NCBI RefSeq assembly: GCF_947492715.1
Contig: NZ_CANLNS010000003.1
Span: 248,001 to 312,000 of the forward strand
Length of the DNA: 64,000 bases
Origin: an uncultured Psychroserpens sp.
GTDB lineage: Bacteria; Bacteroidota; Bacteroidia; Flavobacteriales; Flavobacteriaceae
Direction: 5' to 3'
The notes beneath the pieces were generated by a model. That model worked only from the letters and a program-made list of their open reading frames with translations, was not told the DNA's origin and ran no database searches. Positions 45,957 to 57,193 of this stretch are shown here, one piece after another. The stretch's first letter is position 1, and every line of letters starts with the position of its first letter. The position numbers were made by a program, and so were the translations under genes.

Positions 45957-48281
45957 TTAGAGTTTGCTAAGTCTTTTTATCCAAACCGTTTTTCCGCTTT
46001 GGATACGTACAAAGTATAACCCAGTTGATAGGGAAGACACGTTTATATTTTGAAGTGTGTTATAGTCATTGACTTTTTGACCTGTTGCTGAAAATATACT
46101 CACGTTATCAATATTTAAATGTTCTGGGATTTGAATATTTAAAATGTTTTTTGCAGGATTTGGATACATTTTAATATCTAATTCACTGTATTCATGATCT
46201 GGAGTTGATAAGGTATTTGTATCAATATTATAGGTCATAATTCCAAGATCGGGAGTTGCTATATATACCACAATAGAATTGTTATCAAAAATAAAGTCCA
46301 TACTCTGAGAACCGACATTTTCAATGGCTTGAACAGGAATTTCAATCCATGTGTCCGCATTATCTAAACTAACTAAAACTTGCGCTTCAGTTGTTGGGGA
46401 TGAATATATTGAAGCGGCAAGATGATTAGTGCCAGAATATTTAATAGAAGTAACATTATCACCTGAGTAAACTTGTGTCCAGTTTTCAGCATAGTCGGTT
46501 GTTTTATATATACCTTGAGTTGTTGCAATTACGATTTCTTGGTTATTATTTGGATTTTGTTTAATATCTAAAATAGCATCACTATTTGGTGTTAAAGAAA
46601 TTCCGTCGCTCTTCAATTCCCAAGTAATACCATTGTCTGAAGATTTGTAAAAGTTTGTACTCACTGAAACGAATACAGTATTAGGATTCTGGCTATCAAA
46701 AGCTGTTGACCAATGTAATCCACTTTCAGGAAGTGTAATTTGTGTAGGTGTAGGACTCATTGGATCTGAAAAATCAATTTTATAGGTTCCTGAGTTTTGA
46801 AAAGACGCCCAAACAATATTATTATTAGATGGATCTGTAGTAGTACTAAGGAGATTGTCAAATTGTACACCGTAAATAGGAAATGGATTTGCTCCAAATT
46901 CATTACTCACATTGAGTAATGTATTGCCAAAGCCACCACTTGTAAAACTATATACTCTTCCCTCCATAGTTCTATCTATAAAATACGTATTTCCATTACC
47001 AATATTTCCAATGTTAATTGGTATGATATTATGTGCTGTTTCTAAATTTGTAGTCATGTCTTTATGTACTAAACCACCTTGTACACCATAATATAAATTT
47101 TCAGATCCAATTTCAGAGACTGCTACTTTATTAGAAAGAAAGAAAGGATTCTCTAATTTTTCTAAAGTGACACCACCATCAGTCGATTTAAAGGGATGAT
47201 AGTTAGCATTGACCATCAATTCATTGCTATTGAAAGGATTGAAGGACACATTAAGTCCATAAAAATAAGAGTCTGGGTTCTCAGTGAAGTCATCATTGAG
47301 CGGGTAAACATGGTTAGTCCATGTTGCACCTCCATCATTTGATATAATCATTTCATTGGTGTCTAGTACGATTATCTTATTGCTATCGGTTGGATCATAT
47401 TCTATTCGGGTGATGTCGTCCTCAGCCCAGTCATATAGATTGGTCCATGTTATTGTCATAGGTTGCCAAGTGTCACCATTATCTAAAGAATGGTATAAGT
47501 TCTGATCTCCACCACCAAACGATGAAGAAGTTCCTAATAACATTTCAGATGCATTTTGAGGATTAAAAGTAATTGGACTCAATACAATACCTGTTAATTT
47601 TTCAGTCCATGTTCCACCAGCATCATTTGATACAAATAAGCCACCATCAACTCCATTTGGGCCATAAGTTCTCGAAATATATAAACTGTCAGGATTATTT
47701 GGGTTAATAGCAACATTATTAACAAATACAGAATCATAATTAGTATTAAAATATATTTCAGACCAAGTATTTCCAGCGTTAGTAGTGTAAAACACTTTTA
47801 CATAATTTATGTTTTGATAATTAAACCCTTGAGCAAACAAGATAATGTTTGGGTCTTGATTATAAATATCATAGGATGTAACCCATTGTTGATCTGATAG
47901 ACCAGGGTTAGGTGCTGTAATCTGTTGTGATATATTTTGAGTGTTTAAATCAAAAAAATAAATAGTATTATTTGCGTTCTGACCAGAGTTTTTAATAATA
48001 AAACTAAGGGTGTCGTTCTCCATTAATCTTAAGTCACTAATTTGAGTACCACTCTCAGGAAACGAATACATGATTTCCCAATTAATACCATTGTCAATAG
48101 ACTTCATTAGATGGTTTCCAAGTGTAACTGCATATAATGTATTTTCTGTATTAAGGTCATAGGTTACATCGTCTAACCTTCCGTATGTGGTGCTTCCTTC
48201 ATAGCTAATTTGAGCAAATGAGCTATAAGTGCAGCTAATAATTAATATTAGTGTAAATAATGATTGTAAAGTTGTTTTCAT
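45957..48281 (-). CDS. T9SS-sorted sortilin/VPS10-like beta-propeller protein
   Basis: About 774 residues from ATG 48281, with signal peptide KTTLQSLFTLILIISCTYSS then FAQ. Many Asp-box motifs mark a large BNR/sortilin propeller: SIDNGINWEIMY, TTNAGNTWSEIY, SNDAGGTWTEKL, SLDNGDTWQPM, SNDGGATWTNHV, SSDNGITWELKS. The C-terminal part is a T9SS sorting domain (IKMYPNPAKNILNI, VSIFSATGQKVNDY, NVSSLSTGLYFVRIQSGK). It is probably a surface-exposed binding protein. The upstream TTG at 48305 is a less likely start. Confidence 0.85.
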   Translation of the reverse strand: MKTTLQSLFTLILIISCTYSSFAQISYEGSTTYGRLDDVTYDLNTENTLYAVTLGNHLMKSIDNGINWEIMYSFPESGTQISDLRLMENDTLSFIIKNSGQNANNTIYFFDLNTQNISQQITAPNPGLSDQQWVTSYDIYNQDPNIILFAQGFNYQNINYVKVFYTTNAGNTWSEIYFNTNYDSVFVNNVAINPNNPDSLYISRTYGPNGVDGGLFVSNDAGGTWTEKLTGIVLSPITFNPQNASEMLLGTSSSFGGGDQNLYHSLDNGDTWQPMTITWTNLYDWAEDDITRIEYDPTDSNKIIVLDTNEMIISNDGGATWTNHVYPLNDDFTENPDSYFYGLNVSFNPFNSNELMVNANYHPFKSTDGGVTLEKLENPFFLSNKVAVSEIGSENLYYGVQGGLVHKDMTTNLETAHNIIPINIGNIGNGNTYFIDRTMEGRVYSFTSGGFGNTLLNVSNEFGANPFPIYGVQFDNLLSTTTDPSNNNIVWASFQNSGTYKIDFSDPMSPTPTQITLPESGLHWSTAFDSQNPNTVFVSVSTNFYKSSDNGITWELKSDGISLTPNSDAILDIKQNPNNNQEIVIATTQGIYKTTDYAENWTQVYSGDNVTSIKYSGTNHLAASIYSSPTTEAQVLVSLDNADTWIEIPVQAIENVGSQSMDFIFDNNSIVVYIATPDLGIMTYNIDTNTLSTPDHEYSELDIKMYPNPAKNILNIQIPEHLNIDNVSIFSATGQKVNDYNTLQNINVSSLSTGLYFVRIQSGKTVWIKRLSKL

Positions 48282-48385
48282 GGTAATTAATTTAGATTTT
48301 GACAAATCTTTCTAAAAACCAAAATATCTAGCAAAAATGTAGACCGAAATAGTGTGACATTTTATTAGAATAACGTGACAATACT

Positions 48386-49981
48386 TTATAGGGAAGCTAA
48401 ATAGTGGTAGAGATCGTTACTTTCACCTAATCCAAGTTTTTTTGAAATACGCTCTTTTCGTTTTCTACAAGCTTCGGGAGTGATATTAAAAACTGTAGCA
48501 ATCTCTTTTGGAGAAAGGTCCATATATACATAAGAAATGAACCGAATATCATTAGCATTAATTGAAGTATGCTTTCTTTTAAGGTTACTTAAAAATCCTT
48601 GGTTCACTTCTTCAAAATGCTTAATAAAGCTGTCCCATTCTTCATCTGTTTTTAAGTAGCTCTTTAGGTTTTTAATATGCTGTTTAATCGTTGAAGAATG
48701 TTCCAAGGTATTGTTTGCTTCTAATTCAGAAATAATAGTTGTAACAAGCTTATTTCTATCTGATAAGAAAAGCGCCTTTGCCGAGAGTTTTCTGTTTTTG
48801 GACTCAATTTCGCTTTTTAGTTGCTTTTCGAGTAATAAATTTTCATTTTTTTCTTTCTCTAATTCTAAAGTCAGAATTTCTTGATTTCTTTTTTCAAGAA
48901 TTTTACGCTGTTTATTTTTTAAAACTTGGTTTCTTAAAGCCCAAATAATTAGAAGGAACAATAATAAAGCTGCGCCCAAAATTGTATAGAAGGTCTTTCT
49001 CTCTTTTTTAATTTCTTGTTGCTGATCACTTAGCTCTTTTTTGTAATTTTCAATTTCAAATTTTTCTTTACTTCTTTCAAATAATTGACCATCATTTATG
49101 GTATTTAATTTCTCTTTAGCAATAATCAATGAATCTTTTATATTTAAAGCTGCCATATAGGATTCATTTTTGGTTAGCAAATTAGAAAGTTGTTCGAAAG
49201 CATTTATTTTACTTTCTAAAGTGATACTAGCTTCCACAGACATTTCGGCATAAGTAATAGCATCTTCTATATGGTTTTCCTTTGCAAAAGCCCTAGAAAT
49301 CAATAATAATAAATTGTTTTTAAGTTCAGAATTAGTAACATCATTTAATTGTGGTAGTAATTCAAAAGCTAATTTTTTTGAACTTTCAGTATTATCTCTT
49401 AATAAATAATTCTCTACTAACAAGGCTTTAGCTTCTAATAAAAAATCAGGAGATTCTTGGGACAAATTAATGGCTTCATCTAAAAATGATCTCGCTTTAG
49501 ATAATTCATTTTTTTTGTTTGCAACAGAGGCTAGATTAATAGCATAAATACTTAAATTAACAGCTGCATTATTTTTTTTAGCGATGTCATATGCCTTGAG
49601 AAAATACTCTTCAGATTTATCGAACTTTTCTTCCTTAGAATAGAGAATTGCAATATTATTTAGAACAATCATTTCTTGCTGAGGTTCTAAGTCTTTAATT
49701 GCAATGGTATATGCTTCCAAATAATATTCTAGAGCCTTGCCATAATCGAGCATATTATAATAATTGGCACCAATATTATTAATGGCTAGAAATTGTTGTT
49801 CGTACCATTGATTTTTAATTGCCAATTCTTTGGCTTGGTTGAGTAGTTCAAGAGATTTTGAGTAATCCTTTTCTACCATAGCATTTACGCCATCTTTAAT
49901 AATTAGATTGGCTTCTTCTTGCGCCTTTAAACTTATTATCGCTGAAGATAAAGTAAATACTAAAAAAAGATAGAACCTCAT
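48386..49981 (-). CDS. TPR-repeat membrane regulator with LuxR-type HTH
   Basis: About 531 residues. Signal peptide (RFYLFLVFTLSSAIISLKAQ), five or more TPR repeats (YGKALEYYLEAYTIAIKD, FDKSEEYFLKAYDIAKKN), one membrane helix (TFYTILGAALLLFLLIIWAL), a long coiled coil, and a C-terminal HTH (NANDIRFISYVYMDLSPKEI with TPEACRKRKERISKKL). It has the same design as the regulator at 1566-3212. It lies just upstream of the T9SS propeller genes on the same strand and may control them. ATG 49993 adds four residues and is equally possible. Confidence 0.82.
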   Translation of the reverse strand: MRFYLFLVFTLSSAIISLKAQEEANLIIKDGVNAMVEKDYSKSLELLNQAKELAIKNQWYEQQFLAINNIGANYYNMLDYGKALEYYLEAYTIAIKDLEPQQEMIVLNNIAILYSKEEKFDKSEEYFLKAYDIAKKNNAAVNLSIYAINLASVANKKNELSKARSFLDEAINLSQESPDFLLEAKALLVENYLLRDNTESSKKLAFELLPQLNDVTNSELKNNLLLLISRAFAKENHIEDAITYAEMSVEASITLESKINAFEQLSNLLTKNESYMAALNIKDSLIIAKEKLNTINDGQLFERSKEKFEIENYKKELSDQQQEIKKERKTFYTILGAALLLFLLIIWALRNQVLKNKQRKILEKRNQEILTLELEKEKNENLLLEKQLKSEIESKNRKLSAKALFLSDRNKLVTTIISELEANNTLEHSSTIKQHIKNLKSYLKTDEEWDSFIKHFEEVNQGFLSNLKRKHTSINANDIRFISYVYMDLSPKEIATVFNITPEACRKRKERISKKLGLGESNDLYHYLASL

Positions 49982-50056
49982 AATGAATGTCATAGAAATG
50001 TTAATCAGAGATTAAAAACAAAGTTACATCTTTATTAATATAGTTTTTGAAAGTTT

Positions 50057-51196
50057 TTAAAAGGCAAAGCGAATCCCAACACCATAAATATTTTGACTTC
50101 TATCTTCGCCTGAGCTATTTTTACTAAAATCCTGTTTAGTACTGATAAAAATATGGCTTGATTTTTTGAAATTATACCCTATCTCTGTGATCCCAAATTT
50201 AGTATCGAAATCACCTAAATTTTGTCCTGAGTCTGGTTTTAATGAACTAAATCCAGCTGCTACATGCCATCTCATATTAGTAGAAAACTTATAACGTGAA
50301 TAAAACTCTATGCCTTTACTGTCGTAGAACATATCTCCTGTTCTATGATGGTTCTTAAAGATACCATAAGACAAGGCTACTCTAAAACGATTTTTTTCAA
50401 AAGAAGCCGCAGTAATAAAGGCTTCATCATCTACTTTTGCTTGGTTGGGTTCAGGGTCTTCTACACCGTCATTTACTTTGTTATAAGCTATACCTATAGC
50501 AAACCCCTTTATTTTGTAATTGGCTCCAAATCCATAGGTGTCAATACTTTCACTATTTTCAGAAATGTTTCGAGTTTGTGCTTGCGCAGCAAGACTCAAC
50601 CCCTCTTTTTTATAGTTTAGTTGTAATACTTGATTTGCTCTACCTGTTCCAGAAATGCCACCATCAGAGATGTTCCATACACCTAATCCAGTTCCACCAA
50701 AAGCTAGAAAATTATCCAATTCACTTGCAGCTAGGCTATAATATATAGAATTGTTTTTTCCAAAAATAAGAGAGAACTCTTTATAAGAAACCCCTGCATA
50801 ACCAATTCTTGTAAAAACGGCATCTCCCACTTGAGCTATACCTTCATCTGCATCAACAGCAAATTGGACAGTGTCATCTCTAGAGGTTAAATTCAATCCA
50901 AATTCGACACGCCCAATAATATTAAAATTATCATCTTCATTTTGGGAGAGTCGATGATTAAATTTTAAACCTATTCGTGGTGCATTATTTGAAACTCCTA
51001 TCTCACCTTCATCCGCAAAACCAGCACCTAGTCTTATACTTCCGTAAGGTGTTACTCGAGAGGTTATTTCTTCTATCCAATTTGTATTAGTTTCAGTTTC
51101 TTTTTTATTATTTTCTTGCCCATATGTATGACAAGGAATGGAACATAACACCAACAATAATGTCATTTTCGTGAATATGTTAAAATGAGTTTTCAT
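50057..51196 (-). CDS. Gram-negative-porin-type outer membrane protein
   Basis: 379 residues, signal peptide ending HTYGQ. The mature protein has the layout of 16-stranded general porins: VTPYGSIRLGAGFADEGEIG at the first strand, RIGYAGVSYKEFSLIFGKNN, and a final GVGIRFAF strand. It lies 23 bp after the aspartase gene and probably shares the dcu-aspA message, so it may let C4-dicarboxylates or aspartate through the outer membrane; this is inference. Confidence 0.82.
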   Translation of the reverse strand: MKTHFNIFTKMTLLLVLCSIPCHTYGQENNKKETETNTNWIEEITSRVTPYGSIRLGAGFADEGEIGVSNNAPRIGLKFNHRLSQNEDDNFNIIGRVEFGLNLTSRDDTVQFAVDADEGIAQVGDAVFTRIGYAGVSYKEFSLIFGKNNSIYYSLAASELDNFLAFGGTGLGVWNISDGGISGTGRANQVLQLNYKKEGLSLAAQAQTRNISENSESIDTYGFGANYKIKGFAIGIAYNKVNDGVEDPEPNQAKVDDEAFITAASFEKNRFRVALSYGIFKNHHRTGDMFYDSKGIEFYSRYKFSTNMRWHVAAGFSSLKPDSGQNLGDFDTKFGITEIGYNFKKSSHIFISTKQDFSKNSSGEDRSQNIYGVGIRFAF

Positions 51197-51219
51197 TTCG
51201 ATAATTTTTGATTAACAAA

Positions 51220-52638
51220 TTATTTATGTAATGCTGCCGTGTATTTAGGATTCATTAAATTATCTACACTTAAGATTTCATCTAACTTTTCTTCAGAAAG
51301 TAATTCTTTCTCAAGCACTAATTCACGAATTGTTTTACCAGTTTCTACAGCTTCTTTGCCTAAAATATCACCCATATGATGACCTATATATGGATTCAAA
51401 AATGTAATTATACCTACTGAATTAAACACCATTTGTTTGGTATGCTCTTCATTTGCAGTTATTCCATCTACACATTTTTCAGCAAGTGTAATGCAAGCAT
51501 TTGATAGTAATTCTACAGACTCAAACATGCATTGTGCAATTACTGGTTCCATAACATTCAATTGTAATTGTCCAGCTTCTGCAGCAAAAGAAATTGTGAC
51601 ATCATTACCAATAATTTTAAAACAAACTTGATTAACAACTTCAGGTATTACCGGATTTACTTTGGCAGGCATAATTGAAGAACCTGCTTGCATTTCTGGT
51701 AGATTGATTTCATTGAACCCACAACGTGGTCCTGAAGATAATAATCTTAAATCGTTACAAATCTTAGATAGCTTAACACTGGTACGTTTTAATGCTCCAG
51801 AAATCATAACATAAGCACCACAATCTGAAGTGGCTTCAATTAAATTTTCTGCAGGAACAAAACTTGCCTTAGTGTATTGTTGTAAATATCCTATAGATAA
51901 TTGTGTAAAGCCATCTGGTGCATTTACACCTGTACCAATAGCAGTTGCGCCTAAATTAACTTCTAAAATAAGATCACGACAGTGTTTTAGATTCTTTGTT
52001 TCTTCTTTTAAATTTGCAGACCAAGCCCCAAATTCGTCACCTAAAGACATTGGTACAGCATCTTGTAATTGTGTTCTTCCCATTTTAAGAACTTTCTTGA
52101 ATTCTGCGGCTTTTTTATCTAAACTCGATGTTAAAAGGTTAATACGTTCTAACAACTGATTCATATAATAATAAACAGCAACTCTAAAGCCTGTTGGATA
52201 TGCATCATTTGTAGATTGAGACTTATTTACATGGTCGTTAGGATGTAAAATGTCATAACTTCCTTTTTCATGACCATTTAGTTCAAGACCTACATTTGCA
52301 ATAACTTCATTAGCATTCATATTTACTGAAGTTCCAGCACCTCCTTGAAATACATCTGAAGGGAAAAATTGTGCATATTTTCTTAAGTTATCAAGTATGT
52401 GATCACAAGCTTGAATAATCATATCTGCCTTGTCTGATGGAATAGTTCCAATTTCTTTATTAGCAGCTGCGCATGCTTTTTTGGTTAGAACTAGGCCTTT
52501 AACAAAAATTGGAAAATCACCAATTTTAGAGCCAGAAATTTTAAAGTTGTTAATTGCCCTTTGCGTATGAACACCATAATATAATTCGTCATAAATTTCT
52601 AAGTCTCCTAAAAGGTCTGTTTCTTTTCTTGTTTTCAT
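51220..52638 (-). CDS. aspA: Aspartate ammonia-lyase (aspartase)
   Basis: 472 residues, full length. It converts L-aspartate to fumarate and ammonia in the cytoplasm. The superfamily signature [15 protein letters not shown] is present at about residue 318, along with [29 protein letters not shown] and [15 protein letters not shown], which build the active site. The aspartase assignment over fumarase C rests on the overall sequence and on the Dcu gene upstream. The product fumarate would feed the fumarate reductase/succinate dehydrogenase complex encoded at 54526-57856. Confidence 0.93.
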   Translation of the reverse strand: MKTRKETDLLGDLEIYDELYYGVHTQRAINNFKISGSKIGDFPIFVKGLVLTKKACAAANKEIGTIPSDKADMIIQACDHILDNLRKYAQFFPSDVFQGGAGTSVNMNANEVIANVGLELNGHEKGSYDILHPNDHVNKSQSTNDAYPTGFRVAVYYYMNQLLERINLLTSSLDKKAAEFKKVLKMGRTQLQDAVPMSLGDEFGAWSANLKEETKNLKHCRDLILEVNLGATAIGTGVNAPDGFTQLSIGYLQQYTKASFVPAENLIEATSDCGAYVMISGALKRTSVKLSKICNDLRLLSSGPRCGFNEINLPEMQAGSSIMPAKVNPVIPEVVNQVCFKIIGNDVTISFAAEAGQLQLNVMEPVIAQCMFESVELLSNACITLAEKCVDGITANEEHTKQMVFNSVGIITFLNPYIGHHMGDILGKEAVETGKTIRELVLEKELLSEEKLDEILSVDNLMNPKYTAALHK

Positions 52639-52664
52639 GATGTTTTGTTTTTTGTGATGATTGT

Positions 52665-53966
52665 TTATAAAATTAAACCTCCTAATATAAATCCGAAGAT
52701 GACACTAGATACTATTGTGACGACGCCAGGTATTATGAATGAGTGGTTAAATACATACTTACCTATTTTTGTGGTTCCAGTATCATCCATTTCAACTGCG
52801 GCTAATAGTGTAGGATAAGTTGGTAATACGAATAATGCACTTACTGCTGCAAAAGAAGCAATAGCAGCTATAGGGCTAACCCCTAAAGCTAAAGCTGCAG
52901 GCATTAACGCGGTTGTTGTTGCGGCTTGCGAGTATAATAACATACTAGCAAAGAATAAAACAACAGCCAACATCCAAGAATATTCGTTTAAAACACCACC
53001 AGCTGCGCTCTTAATTTCTTCTATATGATTGCTAACAAAAGTATCACCTAACCAAGCCACACCAAGAACACAAATAGCAGCACTCATACCTGATTTAAAA
53101 GTAGACATACTTGTAATGTCATTCATTTTTATTTTGCAAACTAAAGCGATTACTGTTGCAGCTAATAGCATTACAGCCATAATAGCTTCGTTTCTACCAA
53201 TCATAGGGTTCTCTATAAGACCAACTTTTTTAGAAATCATACTTGCATATGTAACAATTAATATAATTGCTACTAAAAAAATGCCGACAGACCGTTTTGC
53301 TTCTTTTGAGTCTTTATAGTTTTCTTGACTTTTCGCTTTTACTAATCCAGCAGCAACACGTCTTTGATACTCTGGGTCTTCGGCTAATGGTTTTCCTAAT
53401 TTGTTAGCAACTATTGCACCTACTAAACATGCCAAGATTGTAGATGGAATTGCTACAGCGAGTAGTTGTAAGTATGAAACGCCCAAAGGTTCTAAAAAAC
53501 TAGCAAATATGACAACTGCCGCTGAAATGGGTGAAGCTGTGATCGCAATTTGAGATGCCACAACAGAAATACTTAAAGGTTTTGATGGTCTCACACCACC
53601 TTCTTTTGCAACCTCTGTAATTACAGGAAGTGCTGCGTAAGCAGTATGCCCCGTTCCCGCTAATAAAGTCATCCAGTACGTAACAGTAGGCGCAATAAAC
53701 GTAACGCGCTTAGGGTTTTTGCGCAATATTTTTTCAGATAAATGAACTAAATAATCCAGTCCACCAGCTTTTTGCATCGCTGCTATCGCAGAGATGACTG
53801 CCATAATAATTAATATAACATCTACAGGTACGGAGCCTGCTTTTAATCCAAAGATAAGTGTGAGTACAACAACACCAGCACCACCAGCATACCCAATACC
53901 AATGCCTCCCATTTTAGATCCCAGGAAGATAAAAAAGAGAACGACTAATAATTCTATCCAAATCAT
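52665..53966 (-). CDS. Anaerobic C4-dicarboxylate transporter of the Dcu family
   Basis: 433 residues with 10-12 membrane helices. Typical family blocks include [56 protein letters not shown] and [18 protein letters not shown]. DcuA/DcuB carriers exchange fumarate, aspartate or malate for succinate across the inner membrane. DcuA versus DcuB cannot be told from sequence alone. The aspartase gene follows by 26 bp, which suggests aspartate uptake. Confidence 0.92.
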   Translation of the reverse strand: MIWIELLVVLFFIFLGSKMGGIGIGYAGGAGVVVLTLIFGLKAGSVPVDVILIIMAVISAIAAMQKAGGLDYLVHLSEKILRKNPKRVTFIAPTVTYWMTLLAGTGHTAYAALPVITEVAKEGGVRPSKPLSISVVASQIAITASPISAAVVIFASFLEPLGVSYLQLLAVAIPSTILACLVGAIVANKLGKPLAEDPEYQRRVAAGLVKAKSQENYKDSKEAKRSVGIFLVAIILIVTYASMISKKVGLIENPMIGRNEAIMAVMLLAATVIALVCKIKMNDITSMSTFKSGMSAAICVLGVAWLGDTFVSNHIEEIKSAAGGVLNEYSWMLAVVLFFASMLLYSQAATTTALMPAALALGVSPIAAIASFAAVSALFVLPTYPTLLAAVEMDDTGTTKIGKYVFNHSFIIPGVVTIVSSVIFGFILGGLIL

Positions 53967-53982
53967 AATTATCTGTTTTTAA

Positions 53983-54402
53983 TTAGTTATCATTTATTTT
54001 TTTTGTGATCGCTTTTAGTATGGCATTCCAACCAGCTTTGTGAAGCTTTAACTGATCACTATCAAGAATCTCTTTAACATCTTCATTTAATAACTTTACT
54101 TGTTTTTGGATTTCCGATTTTATCTGTTTTTTTGATAATTTAATATTCGGATTATCCAAACGCTTCATTTTGTAAGCATGATACTTTACTACATTATGAT
54201 AAACGACTCTTGTGTCACCCTCAAGTTTCATTCTGTCCATAAGGTCTTCATACCACAAAGCCTGTATTTCTTCATTGTCTGATAAAAAAACATCTACTCT
54301 GTATTCTAGACGTTCTTTTTGTTCTTCAGTTAATTCTTGTGCTATAACAGTTTGAAAACAAAAACAACTGATTACGATGATAAAAATTTTCTTTAAATCC
54401 AT
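53983..54402 (-). CDS. Small exported helical protein, unknown function
   Basis: 139 residues, signal peptide ending TVIAQ. The mature part is highly charged and helical (LTEEQKERLEYRVDVFLSDN, KKQIKSEIQKQVKLLNEDVK). No known family. It is the first gene after the Crp/Fnr-like promoter at 54440-54485, 16 bp before the Dcu gene, so it should be expressed with aspartate metabolism. Confidence 0.7.
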   Translation of the reverse strand: MDLKKIFIIVISCFCFQTVIAQELTEEQKERLEYRVDVFLSDNEEIQALWYEDLMDRMKLEGDTRVVYHNVVKYHAYKMKRLDNPNIKLSKKQIKSEIQKQVKLLNEDVKEILDSDQLKLHKAGWNAILKAITKKINDN

Positions 54403-54439
54403 TAGATTAAAAATTGATTACTATTTATTTAATTACTCT

Positions 54440-54485
54440 TGCAAAGTTCAAAATAGACTTTACTATTAATGATGATAAACGTCAT
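54440..54485 (-). promoter_or_regulatory. Promoter with Crp/Fnr-like operator for the dcu-aspA operon
   Basis: On the plus strand TGCAAAGTTC (54440-54449), 22 bp, then the palindrome ATGATAAACGTCAT (54472-54485). Read on the minus strand this is the operator followed by GAACTTTGCA, a -7-like region. The start of transcription would be near 54436, 34 nt before ATG 54402, and the operator centre about 42 bp upstream, the class II activator place. The layout is the same as at 58075-58120. Confidence 0.55.
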
Positions 54486-54525
54486 GTTTTCAAAACTTTA
54501 ACATTATTTTGCAGTCAGATATTCA

Positions 54526-55269
54526 TTACCCAAAAATCCTAGACTTTGTAACTCTAGCATTCATTTCGGCAATATTAATTATTGAAATACCTTCAGGACA
54601 TTCTACTTCACATGCACCAGTAAAGGTACAACTTCCGAAGCCTTCAATTTCCATTTGAAATGTCATTTCTGCCACACGTTTATGTTCTTCTGCTTTACCT
54701 TGAGGCAATGTATTTAAATGATTTATTTTTGCTGAAGTAAATAACGCAGCAGATGAATTTTTACAAGTTGCTACACAAGCGCCACAACCAATACAGGCTG
54801 CTGCATCCATTGCTCTACCTGATATTTCTTTTGGTATTGGAATTGCATTTGCTTCTGGTGCTGTTCCTGTTTTTGCACTTATAAAAGCGCCCTGTTCAAT
54901 AATTCTATCTAATGAAGAACGGTCTACTACTAAATCTTTAATTACTGGAAATGACGCTGCTCTCCATGGTTCAACAACAATAGTATCTCCATCATTAAAA
55001 CTACGCATGTGTAATTGACAGGTAGTTATATTATCATGAGGGCCATGAGCACGACCATTAATAAATACTCCGCATTGTCCACAAATACCTTCTCGGCAAT
55101 CATATTCAAAAGCTATTACTTTCTCATCTTTAAGAACAAGCAATTCATTTAAATGATCTAGAGCTTCTAAAAAAGACATCTCTTCAGTTAAACCATCTAC
55201 TTCATAATCTCTTATGGCTCCTTTATCTTTAGGACCTTCCTGCCTCCAAATTTTAAATGTTACTTTCAT
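54526..55269 (-). CDS. sdhB: Succinate dehydrogenase/fumarate reductase iron-sulfur subunit
   Basis: 247 residues. It passes electrons between the flavin and the haem subunit. The 2Fe-2S cluster is bound by CREGICGQCGVFINGRAHG, the 4Fe-4S cluster by ACIGCGACVATCKN and the 3Fe-4S cluster by CTFTGACEVECPEGI. It ends the CAB operon, 6 bp after the flavoprotein gene. The sequence type is that of the Bacteroidota diheme enzymes that can work in either direction. Confidence 0.95.
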   Translation of the reverse strand: MKVTFKIWRQEGPKDKGAIRDYEVDGLTEEMSFLEALDHLNELLVLKDEKVIAFEYDCREGICGQCGVFINGRAHGPHDNITTCQLHMRSFNDGDTIVVEPWRAASFPVIKDLVVDRSSLDRIIEQGAFISAKTGTAPEANAIPIPKEISGRAMDAAACIGCGACVATCKNSSAALFTSAKINHLNTLPQGKAEEHKRVAEMTFQMEIEGFGSCTFTGACEVECPEGISIINIAEMNARVTKSRIFG

Positions 55270-55275
55270 AGTATT

Positions 55276-57186
55276 TTACTTATAGCTTCTCACAGAAGGT
55301 TTAACAAATTCAAATTCTAATTCTTCCTTGTGTAAATTGAAATTACCATTATCATATTCCCAAGCTGAAACATAACTATAGTCTTTATCTACACGTACAG
55401 CTTCACCATCTTCAGTTTGAAACTCTTCTCTAAAGTGTGCACCACATGATTCTTCACGTTCTAAAGCGTCTGTACACATTAAAATTCCTAACTCAATGAA
55501 ATCGGCCAAGCGTAATGCTTTTTCAAGTTCAGTATTCATTTCCTTATCATGACCTGTAACTTTCACATCACTCCAAAATTGATCTCTAATTGTTTTGATT
55601 TGAGTGATTGCTTTTTCTAATCCAGATTTATTTCGGCTCATGGCACATTCTTGCCACATGACTTTGCCTAGCTCTCTATGAAAATGATCGACTGTCTTTG
55701 TTCCATTTATAGTTAGAATTTGTTCTATATGCGCTTTGGTTTCTTTTTCTGATTTTTCAAATTCTGGATGATCTGTAGTTGGGTGATCTGTTTTTATTTC
55801 GGAAGCTAAGTAATTGTTAATTGTATTTGGTAATATAAAATAACCGTCAACACTTGCTTGTAATAATGAGTTAGCACCTAATCTATTTGCGCCATGATCA
55901 GAAAAATTACATTCTCCAATGGCATATAATCCAGGAATGGTTGTCATTAATTCGTAATCTACCCATAGTCCACCCATTGAGAAATGCGCTGCAGGTGAGA
56001 TTTGCATTGGCTCTTTATAAGCGTTTATTCCTGTTATTTTTTCATACATGGTAAATAGGTTACCATAACGATCTTTTATAGTTTCTAACCCGAATTTTTC
56101 AATAGCATGTTTAAAATCTAGATACACTGCGTTTTTTAGTTTTCCCACGCCAAAACCAGCATCTATACGCTCTTTTGCTGCGCGTGATGCAATATCACGA
56201 GGTGCAAGATTTCCATAACTTGGATAACGTCGCTCTAAGTAATAATCGCGTTGATCTTCAGGTATTTCGTTTGCTTTTCGTAAGTCATCCTTTTGTTTTG
56301 GAACCCAAATACGCCCATCGTTACGAAGTGATTCAGACATCAAAGTAAGTTTGGATTGGGCTTCGCTAGATTGCGGCAATGCTGTGGGATGAATTTGAGT
56401 AAAACTTGGCGCTCCAAATAATGCGCCTTTTTTATGTGCTTTCCATAATGCACTTCCATTGCAACCAATAGCTAAAGTTGATAGTCTAAATACACGGGAA
56501 TAGCCTCCTGTTGCTAGCACAACAGCATCAGCAGCAAAACGTTTTAACTCTCCAGTGACTAAATCCCTCACAATAATACCTTTTGCTTTTCCGTCAATAA
56601 CAACTAAGTCTAACATTTCACTTCGCGGAAACATTTCCACTTTTTTAGCACGAACCATTTTATATAATTGAGAATAAGCCGCTAAAAGCAATTGTTGTCC
56701 TGTTTGCCCACGAGCATAAAACGTACGTTGGACTTGTACACCACCAAAACTCCGATTGACCAAGGTGCCTCCATATTCTCTTGCAAAAGGCACACCTTGC
56801 TGTACAAAATGGTCAATGAGTGGAGCAGATAATTCTGCTAATCGATAAGTGTTGGCTTCACGTGACCTAAAGTCACCACCTTTTAATGTGTCGTAAAACA
56901 TACGATACACACTATCGCCATCATGTTGATAGTTCTTAGCTGCATTTATTCCGCCTTGAGCTGCTACAGAATGGGCGCGTCTGGCAGAATCTTGATAACA
57001 GAAGCACTTCACATCATAACCTAATTCAGCTAGAGTAGACGCTGCTCCAGCACCAGATAACCCAGAACCAACAACAATGATATTGAGTTTTTTCTTGTTC
57101 GCAGGATTTATTAATCGGGACTTAACTTGGTAGTTACGCCATTTATCTTCGAGTTTTCCTTCTGGAATTTTTGAATCTAATGTCAT
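55276..57186 (-). CDS. sdhA: Succinate dehydrogenase/fumarate reductase flavoprotein subunit
   Basis: 636 residues. FAD-binding [17 protein letters not shown] near residue 42, the covalent-FAD His in [18 protein letters not shown], and catalytic region blocks [19 protein letters not shown] and [18 protein letters not shown]. It oxidises succinate or reduces fumarate at the inner face of the cytoplasmic membrane. Closest in form to the B. fragilis and epsilonproteobacterial type flavoproteins. Second gene of the CAB operon, 7 bp after sdhC. Confidence 0.95.
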   Translation of the reverse strand: MTLDSKIPEGKLEDKWRNYQVKSRLINPANKKKLNIIVVGSGLSGAGAASTLAELGYDVKCFCYQDSARRAHSVAAQGGINAAKNYQHDGDSVYRMFYDTLKGGDFRSREANTYRLAELSAPLIDHFVQQGVPFAREYGGTLVNRSFGGVQVQRTFYARGQTGQQLLLAAYSQLYKMVRAKKVEMFPRSEMLDLVVIDGKAKGIIVRDLVTGELKRFAADAVVLATGGYSRVFRLSTLAIGCNGSALWKAHKKGALFGAPSFTQIHPTALPQSSEAQSKLTLMSESLRNDGRIWVPKQKDDLRKANEIPEDQRDYYLERRYPSYGNLAPRDIASRAAKERIDAGFGVGKLKNAVYLDFKHAIEKFGLETIKDRYGNLFTMYEKITGINAYKEPMQISPAAHFSMGGLWVDYELMTTIPGLYAIGECNFSDHGANRLGANSLLQASVDGYFILPNTINNYLASEIKTDHPTTDHPEFEKSEKETKAHIEQILTINGTKTVDHFHRELGKVMWQECAMSRNKSGLEKAITQIKTIRDQFWSDVKVTGHDKEMNTELEKALRLADFIELGILMCTDALEREESCGAHFREEFQTEDGEAVRVDKDYSYVSAWEYDNGNFNLHKEELEFEFVKPSVRSYK

Positions 57187-57193
57187 CTTCTAG

